Of a stretch of DNA of 64,000 nt, positions 32,412 to 42,170 are shown piece by piece. The notes beneath the pieces are model-generated. The model was not told the DNA's origin and made no database searches. It saw only the letters and a program-made list of their open reading frames with translations. A program made the translations under genes and the position numbers. This DNA comes from Planctomycetota bacterium (GTDB taxonomy: Bacteria > Planctomycetota > UBA1135 > GCA-002686595). The first letter of the stretch is position 1, and each line of letters begins with the position of its first letter. Location of the stretch: the NCBI GenBank assembly GCA_021413885.1, contig JAIOPM010000032.1, positions 1 through 64,000 of the forward strand, read 5' to 3'.

Positions 32412-35400
32412 TCAGCGGCCGAGGACCCAGCGGTACGCGTTCGCGAGCAGACGCCCGAAGTTGGCGTTCTCGTGCGTCGCGCCGTCGTGGCCGAGCGTGA
32501 TGCACGCGGTGCGGCCGTTCTTGCGCGCGACGGTCCACACGACGGGGAACTCTCCGGCGGAGGAACGACCGACAGCGACGACGTGGATCTCCGCGCCTTG
32601 CGGATCACGTTGGAATTCGTAGAGCTCGTCGCTGACCTTGAACGTCGCGGGCAAACCGGCCGCGAGCGGATGCGCCGCGTCGACGACGCGCACTTCGAAC
32701 TCGCCGAACGGGCCGTGATTCCTCGAGCCGCCGCCGACGAGCTCGCGGTTGTACTCGGGCCAATCGGTCCAGTTGAACCAGTTCGCGGGATGGAGCACGA
32801 CGAGCCCGCCGCCGGCGCCGACGAACGCGGTCAAAGCGCGGCGCGCTTCCGCGCCGATCGCCTGGTTGGTCGAGAGCACCAACGCCTTCGCCGCCGCGAG
32901 CGACGTCGCGAGCTCGGCCGTGTCTTCGGTGTAGCGCAACGAACTCGCGCCGGCCGCCTTGAACGTCGCGGAGTCGGTCGCGCCGAACCACTTCGCGAAG
33001 TCGTGGCTCGAACCGCCGCCGACCAGCAGGAGTTCGACGGGCGCGAGCGCTTTCGGAGGTTGGGGCGCGGTCGAGGTCGCGACGTGCGCGCCGGGCAATT
33101 CCGCCGTCAGCGCGACCCAGGTCGGCGCACGGTCGTTGTCGAAGCTCTCGAGCACGACGCTCGCGATCGCGACGTCGCGCTTCGGCGCGAGCGCGAACGT
33201 GCGCAGCTGTCCCGCGCTGTCGTCGCGCACGACGCTTTCGCAGAACACGGAGCCCGGCACGTCGTTGCGGCCGATCCAATCCGCGAACTCGACGCCGTCC
33301 TTCAGCACCACCTCTTCGCTTTGTCCGTCCGCGTACTTCCACGTCCACTTCGCGACCGGCACGACGTCGGGGAAGAACGGATGGCCCCACGCGGCGATGC
33401 CGCCGAGCACGTGGACTTTCGCGACCGCGTAGCCGAACGGGATCTCGACGCGCTGCGGTTGATCCTTGCTCTGCCACTTCGGTTGCGCGCCGCCCTTCAG
33501 GACGACGACGTTCTTCTCGCTCGAGTTCGCGGGATCGAGCACGTCGAACGGCACCCCGTGGATCTCCTGCACGCCCCATTTGACGAGCTCGAGCGCGTTG
33601 GTGTCGAAGCGCGTGTCGTACATCCCCTTGCGCGTCGACGCGTCGACGAACGGACGAAGATCGAGCGTGCGGAACCCCGCGTACGTCGAGCCGAGGTAGG
33701 TGAAGAGATCGCGCAACGCCGGACCGCCGAGGCTCTCGAAACCCGCCGGCATCGGCGTGCGGCCGCTCGACTTCAGCGACACGAGCTCCGCGCGCGGAAC
33801 CTCGACGTCGCCGGTCGCGCTGCGCAACACGATCGACTCCGCGGTGTCGCGCGCGAGCACGCCGGTGAAGATGCGTTCGTCGTCGGTGACCGCGACGTAT
33901 TCGACGTACGCGGCTTCGACGGTGCGGTTCGGATCGAGGACAACGGGCAACAGCTCTTTCGCGCCGTGCGTGCCCATGCCGGTCAAGTCGGGACCGACCT
34001 TGCCGCCTTGGCCGCGGAAAGCGTGGCAACTCGCGCAGTTCGCTTCGAACACCGCGCGACCCGCGGTCGCGTCGCCGGGTTGGAGCACGACGGGCTCGAG
34101 CTCGGCGACCAACTGCTCGATCTTCTTCGCGCTCGCGCCTCCGAGGCGATCGAAGAGTTCCGTCGCGCGCGCGGCGGTCTTCGCGTCGGGGTGGTTGCGC
34201 AACGCGGCGACGCCGCGCGGTCCGAGTTCCTGCGGCGTCAGCGCGCCGGACTCGATCGCGGCGAGCAGCGCTTGCGCGGAGCCCGCGCGCGAAACGATCG
34301 CGCTGAGCGCGAGCTCGCGCGCCGGCCCGCCGAGCGCCGGCAGTCCGCGCACCAACGCGGCGCCCGCGTCGTCGCCGGCGAGTTTCGCGAGCTCTTCGAT
34401 CGCCGTCGCGCGCAAGTCCGGCGCGGCGTTCGGCGCGAGCAGCTTCTCGGCCGCCGTGATCGCGTCGGCGCGACGCGACGGGATTGCGCACAGCAAACGC
34501 AGCGAACGTTGCCGCGCTTCGCCGGTCGCCGATGCGTCGTCGAGCGTGAGCGTCAACTTCGCGCTCGCCGCGCCGAGCGCGGCGTCGAGGCGGCCGTCGT
34601 AGTTCCAACGCGCAGCGAACGGCAACGCCGCGATCGCGTCGTCGGCGGTCGGCGCCGCGGCGAGTTTCCCGAGGCTCGCGAGCACTCCGTCGCTCGCGCG
34701 GAAGTTCGCTTCGTCCTTCCAACCGCGGCCGAGCGTGAGCAACGCCGCCGGAGCGAAACCGCCGGTGCCGCCCGAGCTTTGGCTCGCGTCCGCGAGCCGC
34801 GCGAGGACTTTCTCGAGCTCGCGCACGTCGTGCGAACGCCCGACCGTCGCGCCGACGGCGCCGGCGAGGGTCGCGAGCTCCGCGCGTTTCGGCGACGCGA
34901 GCGCGGCGGCGAGGAACGCTTCGGGATCGTGGACGACCGCGGAGACGATCTCCGAGCGCGACCACGGATCGTCGAGCGTCGCGAAGAGGTCGACGAGGTA
35001 CGGCGCGGCGCCGGCGGCGCGCGACGCGACTTCGAGCGCGACCAACGCGACGCGGCGATCCTTGTCGTAGATCGATTGCTGCCACGGGATCGGCGCGGAG
35101 GTCGGGTACTCGAGCGCCGCGAGCAAACCGTTGCGTCGCAACGCGGCGTCCGCGTCCTTGATGAATTCAGGATGCGCGACGCCGCGTTCGGCGAGCGCCC
35201 ACAACGCGTGGACCTTCGCCGCCGGCGACTTCGCGGTCCTCAGCAGCATCTCGAGCTCGCCCTTCGCGCCGAACGCGGGATCGTCGACGATCATCCGCTG
35301 CGCGGTCATCCGCACCCAACGGTTGTTGCTCTGCAGCGACGCGACGAGATCCTCAGGATCCATGCCCGCGAGCTCCGGCGGCCGGATCTTGCGCGCATCC

Positions 35401-37364
35401 CTGTGTTGCACGCGCCAGATGCGGCCGTGCGTGTGATCGCGATCGGCGCGCAGCGCGGCGTTGGTCGGTCCGTGCTTCGGCCCCCGCGTGTCGTTGTGGA
35501 CGCACGCTTGGTTGTAGAAGTCGAGGACGTAGAGCGCGCCGTCCGGCCCGACGCGCGTGTGCACCGGCCGGAACCACAGATCGCTGCCGGCGAGCAGCTC
35601 CTTGTCCTCCTTGCCCTTCTCCTTGGTCGCTTTGAACGTCGCTCCGTTGCGTTGGAGCAAGTCGAGGTGCACGAGGTTGACCGTCGGTTCGCACACGATG
35701 TGCGCGCCGTCGTACTTCGACGGCCACGCGCCGCCGGTGTAGAGGCAACAACCGGCCGCTCCGGTGAAGCCGCCCACGAAATCGATCTGCGCGTACGGCG
35801 AGAGATCGGAGTGGAAGAGCGGGAACACGCGATCGTGATCGGCGATGTCGGACCACGTCTCGACGCCTTCGAGGCGACCGGCGGCGATCGCGCGCTCGGG
35901 CACGACGACGTGCCGCACGTGCGCACCGTTCGCCATCGTGAAGAAGAGCTCGCCGTCCCAATCGAAGTCGAGACCCCACGTGTTCGAGCCGTAGCTCGAC
36001 ACCATCTCGATCGCGCTGCCGTCGGGCTTGAAGCGGAAGAGCCCGTTGCCGATGCGGCCGAAATGCTTCGCGCCGAAGTCGGGGCCGCTCGACACGTCGC
36101 TCGTGCCGCCGGAGTAGCCCTGCGTCGCGTAGATCCAACCGTCCATGCCCCAGCGCAGGTTCGAGACCACCGCGTGCGTGTCGCCGTAGCCGAAGCCGGT
36201 GAAGAGCGCCTTGCGCTCGTCGCACTTGCCGTCGCCGTCCTTGTCGCCGAGCCACCAGAGCTCCGGCGACGCGCTCGCGATCACGCCGTTGCGATGAAAG
36301 ACGAAACTGGTGACGAGATCGAGCCCGTCGACGAAGTTCGTCGCGCGATCCATCGCGCCGTCGCCGTCGACGTCCTCGAGCACGTCGATGCGATCGTGCG
36401 GCGGCTTCCCGGAGAACTTCGACTTGTCGGGATAGCCCGGCGTCAGCGCGACCCACATGCGACCGCGCGCGTCCCAGTCGACCGAGATCGGCTTGTCGAC
36501 GAGAGGCTCGGCGGCGACGAGATTGAGTTGGAACTCGGGGTCGAGCTCGAGCTTGCGCGACGCGAGTTCCGGTTGGATCGGCCCGCCCGGCGGGTACGCG
36601 AGCGACTTGCGCTCCTCGCCGTCGGTCAAGAGATCCGCGTCGCGTTTCCCGGCCCACGCGATGCCGCGCAAGAGCATCGCGCGCCACGCCGGATGCTCGA
36701 ACGACTTCCAGAGATGGCCTTGGACCGCGACGAACGCGCGGTACGTCGGCTTCTCGACCGTCCACATCTGCGGCTCGATGTCGAAGACGGTGTGCATGCT
36801 CGCGGCGAGCACGTGCACGTCGTCCGCCATGTGCAGCTTGTAGTAGATCTCGTCCTCGAAGATGAAGTTCGACGCGCCGCGCGTGATCGGGTGGTCGAAG
36901 TCTTGGAGGTAGACGCCGACTTGACCGTTCCAGTACTTCGCGACGCCGTCCTCCCACGCGCCGCCGATCACGGTCTTCCACCACTGCGGATCGTCGCCGC
37001 ACAACGCGTCGTGCAGGACGACCAAGCCGCCGCCGCGAGCGAGGAACTTCTCGAGGGACTCGCGCTCGAGCCCATGGATCGAACCGCCGTCGGCCGCGTA
37101 CATCACGAGGACATCGGTGCGCTCGAGCTCCGCCGGCGTCGGGAAACGCGTGGCGCCCGACACCGTCGCGCCGCGTTGGCCGAGCAAGCGCGTCCACTCG
37201 CGGATCCAGAGCGTGTGCTCGTGTTCGTTCGGCCCGTGCGTCTTCGCGCCTCCGCGCAGGAAGATGCGCAACGGCGCGGCGGCGGCGGGTCGTTGAGCCG
37301 ACGCCGCGTTCGCGAGAGAGAGGCAGAAGAGGACGACGACGGCGATCAGCGCTCGGGGACTCAT
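32412..37364 (-). CDS. Giant ThuA + PVC-type haem-binding + HEAT + ThuA protein
   Basis: This 1650-residue protein begins with a signal peptide (ALIAVVVLFCLSLANAASA). Residues ~33-245 are a ThuA-like domain (FLRGGAKTHGPNEHEHTLW, then GGGLVVLHDALCG). Residues ~275-690 form the PVC membrane-bound dehydrogenase propeller (PEFQLNLVAAEPLVDKPISV, DEDVDGDG-like Asp loops). HEAT-like helices follow, and the cytochrome c site CASCH is near residue 1110 with KVGPDLTGMG. A ~200-residue segment of unclear type comes next. A second, C-terminal ThuA-like domain fills ~1440-1650 (GGGLVVLHPANWFNW, FVVWTVARKNGR). The family is tied to 3-keto-sugar or trehalose metabolism. The ATG is preceded by a TAGCAT box. 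A cupin gene follows on the same strand, 7 bp away. Confidence 0.9.
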   Translation of the reverse strand: MSPRALIAVVVLFCLSLANAASAQRPAAAAPLRIFLRGGAKTHGPNEHEHTLWIREWTRLLGQRGATVSGATRFPTPAELERTDVLVMYAADGGSIHGLERESLEKFLARGGGLVVLHDALCGDDPQWWKTVIGGAWEDGVAKYWNGQVGVYLQDFDHPITRGASNFIFEDEIYYKLHMADDVHVLAASMHTVFDIEPQMWTVEKPTYRAFVAVQGHLWKSFEHPAWRAMLLRGIAWAGKRDADLLTDGEERKSLAYPPGGPIQPELASRKLELDPEFQLNLVAAEPLVDKPISVDWDARGRMWVALTPGYPDKSKFSGKPPHDRIDVLEDVDGDGAMDRATNFVDGLDLVTSFVFHRNGVIASASPELWWLGDKDGDGKCDERKALFTGFGYGDTHAVVSNLRWGMDGWIYATQGYSGGTSDVSSGPDFGAKHFGRIGNGLFRFKPDGSAIEMVSSYGSNTWGLDFDWDGELFFTMANGAHVRHVVVPERAIAAGRLEGVETWSDIADHDRVFPLFHSDLSPYAQIDFVGGFTGAAGCCLYTGGAWPSKYDGAHIVCEPTVNLVHLDLLQRNGATFKATKEKGKEDKELLAGSDLWFRPVHTRVGPDGALYVLDFYNQACVHNDTRGPKHGPTNAALRADRDHTHGRIWRVQHRDARKIRPPELAGMDPEDLVASLQSNNRWVRMTAQRMIVDDPAFGAKGELEMLLRTAKSPAAKVHALWALAERGVAHPEFIKDADAALRRNGLLAALEYPTSAPIPWQQSIYDKDRRVALVALEVASRAAGAAPYLVDLFATLDDPWSRSEIVSAVVHDPEAFLAAALASPKRAELATLAGAVGATVGRSHDVRELEKVLARLADASQSSGGTGGFAPAALLTLGRGWKDEANFRASDGVLASLGKLAAAPTADDAIAALPFAARWNYDGRLDAALGAASAKLTLTLDDASATGEARQRSLRLLCAIPSRRADAITAAEKLLAPNAAPDLRATAIEELAKLAGDDAGAALVRGLPALGGPARELALSAIVSRAGSAQALLAAIESGALTPQELGPRGVAALRNHPDAKTAARATELFDRLGGASAKKIEQLVAELEPVVLQPGDATAGRAVFEANCASCHAFRGQGGKVGPDLTGMGTHGAKELLPVVLDPNRTVEAAYVEYVAVTDDERIFTGVLARDTAESIVLRSATGDVEVPRAELVSLKSSGRTPMPAGFESLGGPALRDLFTYLGSTYAGFRTLDLRPFVDASTRKGMYDTRFDTNALELVKWGVQEIHGVPFDVLDPANSSEKNVVVLKGGAQPKWQSKDQPQRVEIPFGYAVAKVHVLGGIAAWGHPFFPDVVPVAKWTWKYADGQSEEVVLKDGVEFADWIGRNDVPGSVFCESVVRDDSAGQLRTFALAPKRDVAIASVVLESFDNDRAPTWVALTAELPGAHVATSTAPQPPKALAPVELLLVGGGSSHDFAKWFGATDSATFKAAGASSLRYTEDTAELATSLAAAKALVLSTNQAIGAEARRALTAFVGAGGGLVVLHPANWFNWTDWPEYNRELVGGGSRNHGPFGEFEVRVVDAAHPLAAGLPATFKVSDELYEFQRDPQGAEIHVVAVGRSSAGEFPVVWTVARKNGRTACITLGHDGATHENANFGRLLANAYRWVLGR

Positions 37365-37446
37365 ATCGAGGGCCGATGCTACGCCGCGCGAGGGGGCGGA
37401 TGAAGTCGGCGCTTCGGTCGAACGCGCGGTCGCGAGCGCGGGAACG

Positions 37447-39060
37447 CTAGTTCGAAGGCTCGCGTTCGTGGTGCTCGACCGCGCCGTTCGAGCCGGGCTC
37501 GCCCTCGGCGAGCGGAGGCTCGACGACCAAGCCGGTGAGACGTTGCCCGAGTCGACGACCGCGCAACACGAGTCCGCCCAAGCTCCGCAGTTCGAGCTTG
37601 CGGGCGATCCGTCCGGCGTGGGCCGCCAGGTTGTGTTCCGACGCCTGGAGGTTCGCGATGTGCTCGTTCAGGCGCGGGCGCTCGCGCTCCAAGTTGGCGA
37701 TGTGACGCAGCAGGTGCGCGCGCTCCCACTCGCGATTCGCGGTGTGACCGGCGAGCGCATCGCGCTCCGCCTCGATCGTCCGCGCGTGGGCGCGCAACGC
37801 GACGAGTTCGGCCGCCAACGCATCGGCGTGAGCACGCAGGTCGTGCGTGTACTCGGCGACGCCGGAGCGCGCGAGCGTCTCCGCCCCGACGACTTCGGGC
37901 GCCGGCTCGAGTTCGCGCGAGCCGTAGTGCTTGCGCACGTTCGGGCTCGCGGCGAGTTCGCGCGCGGTCGCGGCGATCGGCGGCGACGCGTGGACGATCG
38001 GGCACGCGCGACAGAGCTTCGGCGCGTCGCCGGTCTTCAAGCCCGCGCGCAGATTGCGGTACGCGTGGCCGTTCCAGATCTCGGCGAAGCTCTGCGTCCG
38101 CAGGTCGCCCATCTCGAGCTTGTCGTGCGCCAGCGGATGGCGGCAGGCTTGGACGCGGCCGTCGTGGAGCACCAAGAACATCTGATTGGGCGAACGACAC
38201 GGCACCGCGTAGTCCGCGAGATCGGGGTCGAGCACGCGCGTCGCGAGCGCGAGCCTCGCCGCCTCGTCCGCGAACCGCGGCGGCGCGTCGAACTCGACGC
38301 CCAACTCCTCGGCGCGCGCGGCGGCCTCGGCGTACGCGCGGTCGTAGAGCTCCGGCTCCGCGACCGACGACTCGGCGCCTTTCGTCGCGACGACGTGGCG
38401 CGCGTGCACCGCATCGGCGCCGATGCGGCGAGCGAGTTCGACGAACGCCGGGAGCTCGTGAACGTTGCCGCGCGCGATCGCGAAGCCGAGAGACAGACGA
38501 CAGCCGTGCCCATCCGCCGCGCTGCGCCTGAAGTCACCGAGCTTCTCGAGCCCCGCCACGAGCCGTGTCCAACTCGCGCCGACGCGCTGACGCTCGTACG
38601 TCTCGGCCGTGGCGGCGTCGATCGCGATCCGCACGAACGCGATGCGCCGTGCGACGACCTCGGCGATCGCATCGCGCTCGAGGTGCGTGCCGTGCGTCGC
38701 GAGATGGATCTCTTGACCGGCCGCGGCCGCGCGCGTCGCGAAGTCGGCGAAGTGCGTCGAGAACGTCGGCTCGCCGCCGACGGTGAGGAAGAGTTGGGAG
38801 GACCAGGGGAAGACGTCGCGCTCGAGACGCGCGAAGACTTCGGGCGCGAGCGAGACGCTGCGTTCGCCGTGACACGCGGTCGGCGCGAGCGCGTGTTCGC
38901 CGCACAGCCAACACGGACGGCCGCAGGCTGACGCGAGCTGGAGGTACACCTGCGTCGGACGGTGCAGCGCGACGCCGGAACCGAGTCGCAGGGCGCGCAC
39001 CGCCAACTCGGAGTTGCAGCGCTGCTCTACCGAGAAGTGGGGAGGTTCGCGGGTGTTCAT
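37447..39060 (-). CDS. Radical SAM/SPASM-type protein with C-terminal coiled coil
   Basis: The 537-residue product has the radical SAM [4Fe-4S] motif CGRPCWLC (C46, C50, C53), a GGEPTFS motif and a (beta/alpha) core to ~residue 280. A SPASM-like Cys-rich region follows at ~284-355 (VPCRSPNQ, GRVQACRH, LCRACPI). The last ~150 residues are a Leu/Glu/Arg heptad coiled coil with repeated HIANL units, then a basic tail. Family members modify peptides, anaerobic maturation targets or envelope sugars; the substrate cannot be told. No peptide precursor gene is seen nearby. A TAACCT box lies 21 bases upstream. Confidence 0.83.
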   Translation of the reverse strand: MNTREPPHFSVEQRCNSELAVRALRLGSGVALHRPTQVYLQLASACGRPCWLCGEHALAPTACHGERSVSLAPEVFARLERDVFPWSSQLFLTVGGEPTFSTHFADFATRAAAAGQEIHLATHGTHLERDAIAEVVARRIAFVRIAIDAATAETYERQRVGASWTRLVAGLEKLGDFRRSAADGHGCRLSLGFAIARGNVHELPAFVELARRIGADAVHARHVVATKGAESSVAEPELYDRAYAEAAARAEELGVEFDAPPRFADEAARLALATRVLDPDLADYAVPCRSPNQMFLVLHDGRVQACRHPLAHDKLEMGDLRTQSFAEIWNGHAYRNLRAGLKTGDAPKLCRACPIVHASPPIAATARELAASPNVRKHYGSRELEPAPEVVGAETLARSGVAEYTHDLRAHADALAAELVALRAHARTIEAERDALAGHTANREWERAHLLRHIANLERERPRLNEHIANLQASEHNLAAHAGRIARKLELRSLGGLVLRGRRLGQRLTGLVVEPPLAEGEPGSNGAVEHHEREPSN

Positions 39061-39678
39061 CGAGGTGGGGAGAACTCTCCCAGGTTAGCGCGAGTTCGCG
39101 GTCTGTGACGGCGTCGACATGAAACGCAGGTCGCCGGAACGTCCACCGAAGAAAGAAGCAACCCACGAATCCTCACGGGCGAGCCCGTGAAGGCGGGTCG
39201 CAGGCGCTCAACCCGGACGGGCGGAGCGCAGGCATCGAATCCCGACGTCGGTCCGACGAGCCGAGCGCACCGCGATGAAGGCTTGGACACGGACGCAGAG
39301 GGCGGCGATCGCAATTGCGACATGCTCGGCGCTCGTACCGCGAGCACCTGGACCGCCGGTCCGTCCTGCCGAGAAACCGCGCCGCCGACCGAGGTCGCGC
39401 CCGCGCAGCCCCGCACGGGACGAGTGCGTCACCGCCGAGCTCCCGAGCGAGCTCTCAGGCGCCGTGTCTTCGCCGACGTCGCGCGGAGAGGATTGCCGGC
39501 TCTTCGCACGCGGCGGATCGACGCGAACGCCGAACAGGCGGCAACACGAGGTGACAGGAAACGCGATCCACGACGACGACGCGGCCGGCGGAAGAGCGCC
39601 GTGCCCAGTCGCGGGCGCCGCGAGCGAAGCGCCGCGAACCAGCCGTACAATCCCGCGCCCCCGCCGGGTCCCGCGCCG
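39061..39678. other. 618-bp intergenic region between divergent genes; no gene supported
   Basis: Both flanking genes are transcribed outward. I see no supported gene and no tRNA-like fold. It carries a short inverted repeat TCACGGGC...GCCCGTGA at 39173-39190 and a TACAAT box near the right edge. A regulatory region or a missed small RNA are both possible. Confidence 0.4.
39646..39651 (+). promoter_or_regulatory. -10-like box (TACAAT) upstream of the UPF0261 gene
   Basis: TACAAT lies 27 bases before the ATG at 39679, at the end of a long non-coding stretch. Confidence 0.5.
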
Positions 39679-40890
39679 ATGTCCGTCTACTTGTTCGCCA
39701 CGCTCGACACGAAGGGCCACGAGGCGGAGTTCGTGCGCGCGGCGTTGCGAGCGCTCGACGTCTCGGTGGTGCTGGTCGACACGAGCTGCGTCGGCGCGCC
39801 GCAGGTGAAGGCCGACGTGGCGCGCGAGCAAGTGTTCGAGGCGGCAGGTACGACGCTCGAAGCGCTGCAGAAGCGCGGCGACCGCGGTGAAGCGGTCAAC
39901 GCCGCGGCGCGCGGAGCGACGGCTCTCGCGCTCGCGGCCCACGGGCGGGGAACGCTCGACGGCGTCTTCGGCCTCGGCGGCGGCGCGGGCACGACGATCG
40001 GCACGGCGGCGATGCGCGCGCTCCCGATCGGCGTGCCGAAGTTGATGGTCAGCACGCTCGCGTCGGGCGACGTGCGCGCGTTCGTCGGCTCGAAGGACAT
40101 CTTGATGATGAACTCGGTCGTCGACATCGCGGGGCTCAATCGCATCAGTCGGAGCGTCCTCACTCGGGCCGCGCAGGCGATGACCGGAATGGTGCGCGGC
40201 GGCGCGGCGCAAGCCGGTGACGACAAGCCGCTGATCGCCGCGTCGATGTTCGGCGTGACGACGCCGTGCGTCGAACGCGCGCGAGCGGTGCTCGAAGCGG
40301 CGGGATACGAAGTGCTCGTCTTTCACGCGACGGGGAGCGGCGGACAAACGCTCGAGTCGCTCGCGCGCGAGCGCTTGCTCGCCGGCGTGCTCGATATCAC
40401 GACGACGGAACTCGCGGACGAACTCGTCGGCGGCGTGCTCTCGGCCGGACCCGATCGATTGACCGCGGCGGCCGAGCTCGGCCTCCCCCAAGTCGTCTCG
40501 GTCGGCGCCCTCGACATGGTCAACTTCTGGGCGCGCGCCACGGTTCCCGCGAAGTTCGCGGCCCGCAAGTTCCACGAGCACAATGCGAACGTGACCCTGA
40601 TGCGCACGACGGTCGACGAAAACCGCGCGCTCGGTCGCGAGCTCGGGGTCAAGATCGCGCGCTCGCGCGGACCCGCGAAGATTCTCCTGCCGTCGCGCGG
40701 CGTCTCCGCGCTCGATCGCGCAGGCCAGCCGTTCGACGATCCGGCGGCGCGTCGAGCGCTCTACGACGAAATCAAACGCAGCGCGGACGCCGTGCCCGTG
40801 CTCGAACTCGACCTCCACATCAACGATGCCGCGTTCGCCGACGCCGCGGCGAACGCGTTGCTCGAAATGCTGCGCACGCGCGCGAAATGA
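39679..40890 (+). CDS. Tm-1-like ATP-binding domain protein (UPF0261)
   Basis: The 403-residue product matches UPF0261: the N terminus [20 protein letters not shown], then [37 protein letters not shown], and a C-terminal [14 protein letters not shown]. Glycine-rich loops (GLGGGAGT) fit nucleotide binding. The start ATG 39679 is fixed by the family's conserved beginning. The next gene overlaps it by ATGA and encodes the TIM-barrel partner. In the plant virus-resistance protein Tm-1 these two domains are fused; here they are two coupled genes. Confidence 0.88.
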   Translation: MSVYLFATLDTKGHEAEFVRAALRALDVSVVLVDTSCVGAPQVKADVAREQVFEAAGTTLEALQKRGDRGEAVNAAARGATALALAAHGRGTLDGVFGLGGGAGTTIGTAAMRALPIGVPKLMVSTLASGDVRAFVGSKDILMMNSVVDIAGLNRISRSVLTRAAQAMTGMVRGGAAQAGDDKPLIAASMFGVTTPCVERARAVLEAAGYEVLVFHATGSGGQTLESLARERLLAGVLDITTTELADELVGGVLSAGPDRLTAAAELGLPQVVSVGALDMVNFWARATVPAKFAARKFHEHNANVTLMRTTVDENRALGRELGVKIARSRGPAKILLPSRGVSALDRAGQPFDDPAARRALYDEIKRSADAVPVLELDLHINDAAFADAAANALLEMLRTRAK

Positions 40891-41753
40891 ACATGGCGAC
40901 TCCGAAGCACGACAACTCCCGCACCGGCATCCTCAAACGCCTGCGCGCCCAAGTGAAGCGCGGCGAGCCGATCATCGGCGGCGGCGCGGGCACCGGCATC
41001 TCCGCCAAGTGGGAGGAGAAAGGCGGCATCGACTTGATCGTGATCTACAACTCGGGCCGCTATCGCATGGCGGGTCGCGGTTCGATGTCGGGCTTGATGC
41101 CGTACGGCAACGCGAACCAGATCGTCAAGGAGATGGCGTTCGAGGTGATCCCGGTCGTCGAGCACACGCCGGTCCTCGCCGGAGTTTGCGGCACCGATCC
41201 GTTCATGCTGCCGAAGCTCTTCCTGCGCGAGCTGCGCGACCTCGGCTTCTCCGGCATCCAGAATTTCCCGACCGTCGGCCTCTTCGACGGCAACGTGCGC
41301 CTCAACCTCGAAGAGACCGGCATCTCGTACAAGCAAGAGGTCGAGATCGTGCGGCTCGCGCGCGAGATGGATCTCTTGACGACGCCGTACGTCTTCACCG
41401 ACGAAGAGACGCGTTGGATGGCGGAAGCCGGCGCCGACATTCTCGTCGCGCACATGGGCACGACGATCGGCGGTTCGATCGGCGCGCACACGGTGTTCGG
41501 GCTCGACGACTCGGTGAAGAAGATCAATCGCATGGTCGAAGTCGCGCGCAAGGTCCGCAAGGACGTGTTGATGCTCTGCCACGGCGGTCCGATCGCCGAG
41601 CCCGAGGACGCGCGCTACATCCTCGAGCGTTGTCCAGGCGTCGACGGTTTCTACGGCGCGAGCTCGATGGAGCGCTTGCCGACCGAACGCGCGATCCTCG
41701 CTCAAACGCAGAAGTTCAAGGCGTTGCGCCGCAAGCGTGCGAAGAAGGCGTGA
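40887..41753 (+). CDS. Phosphoenolpyruvate hydrolase-like TIM-barrel protein (Tm-1 C-terminal type)
   Basis: The 288-residue product begins [19 protein letters not shown] and has the motif [45 protein letters not shown], the hallmark of the PEP-hydrolase-like (PF09370) family, with a TIM barrel of ~270 residues and later [11 protein letters not shown] and LCHGGPI segments. The start overlaps the UPF0261 stop codon (ATGA); MATP at 40893 is an alternative. The reaction is unproven for this group; the pair is probably metabolic rather than signalling. Confidence 0.85.
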   Translation: MNMATPKHDNSRTGILKRLRAQVKRGEPIIGGGAGTGISAKWEEKGGIDLIVIYNSGRYRMAGRGSMSGLMPYGNANQIVKEMAFEVIPVVEHTPVLAGVCGTDPFMLPKLFLRELRDLGFSGIQNFPTVGLFDGNVRLNLEETGISYKQEVEIVRLAREMDLLTTPYVFTDEETRWMAEAGADILVAHMGTTIGGSIGAHTVFGLDDSVKKINRMVEVARKVRKDVLMLCHGGPIAEPEDARYILERCPGVDGFYGASSMERLPTERAILAQTQKFKALRRKRAKKA

Positions 41754-41777
41754 TCCGAGAGGCTCGCCGACGTCGCT

Positions 41778-42104
41778 TCAGACGATCGGACCCGCTGATT
41801 CCATGAGGCGCATCAGGCCGATCGGTAACAGCGCTACGACCGCGACGCTCACGAGCGCGAGGGCAACGAACGAGATCGGTCGCTTGGGAAACGCGACCGT
41901 GCCTTCGAACAACGCAAGGACGGTCCAGAACGCGCATGCGCTCGTGCTGATCGCGAGCCATGCGAGCATCAGCAAGAACTCGGTGCCGTCGCCCATGGCC
42001 ATGAAGGCACTCCACGAGTACTCGCCGAACACCAGAACCAGCGCGACGCTCTGGAGCGTGCAGAGCATGCCCGCGACCCATACTGCTCGAAGCCTTCGAG
42101 TCAA
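41778..42104 (-). CDS. Small three-helix membrane protein
   Basis: The 108-residue product has about three hydrophobic segments (GMLCTLQSVALVLVFG, FLLMLAWLAISTSACAFW, FVALALVSVAVVALLPIGLM) and no signal cleavage site. The start is TTG at 42104, with AAGGG about 8-9 bases upstream; an internal ATG at 42068 is an alternative. No family is recognised. Confidence 0.6.
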   Translation of the reverse strand: MTRRLRAVWVAGMLCTLQSVALVLVFGEYSWSAFMAMGDGTEFLLMLAWLAISTSACAFWTVLALFEGTVAFPKRPISFVALALVSVAVVALLPIGLMRLMESAGPIV

Positions 42105-42142
42105 CGTTCGCCGCCCTTCGCGCGCATGCTAGCCCTCGACGC

Positions 42143-42148
42143 TACGAT
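42143..42148 (+). promoter_or_regulatory. -10-like box (TACGAT) upstream of the solute-binding protein gene
   Basis: TACGAT lies 22 bases before the ATG at 42171 and partly overlaps the divergent small membrane-protein region. Confidence 0.45.
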
Positions 42149-42170
42149 CACGCGCCCCGAGGTTCCCACG

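Noticed and set aside
32373-37403. A 1676-codon open frame on the plus strand opposite the ThuA-PVC gene
   Set aside because: The same GC-bias artefact; the minus strand carries clear ThuA, cytochrome and HEAT features.
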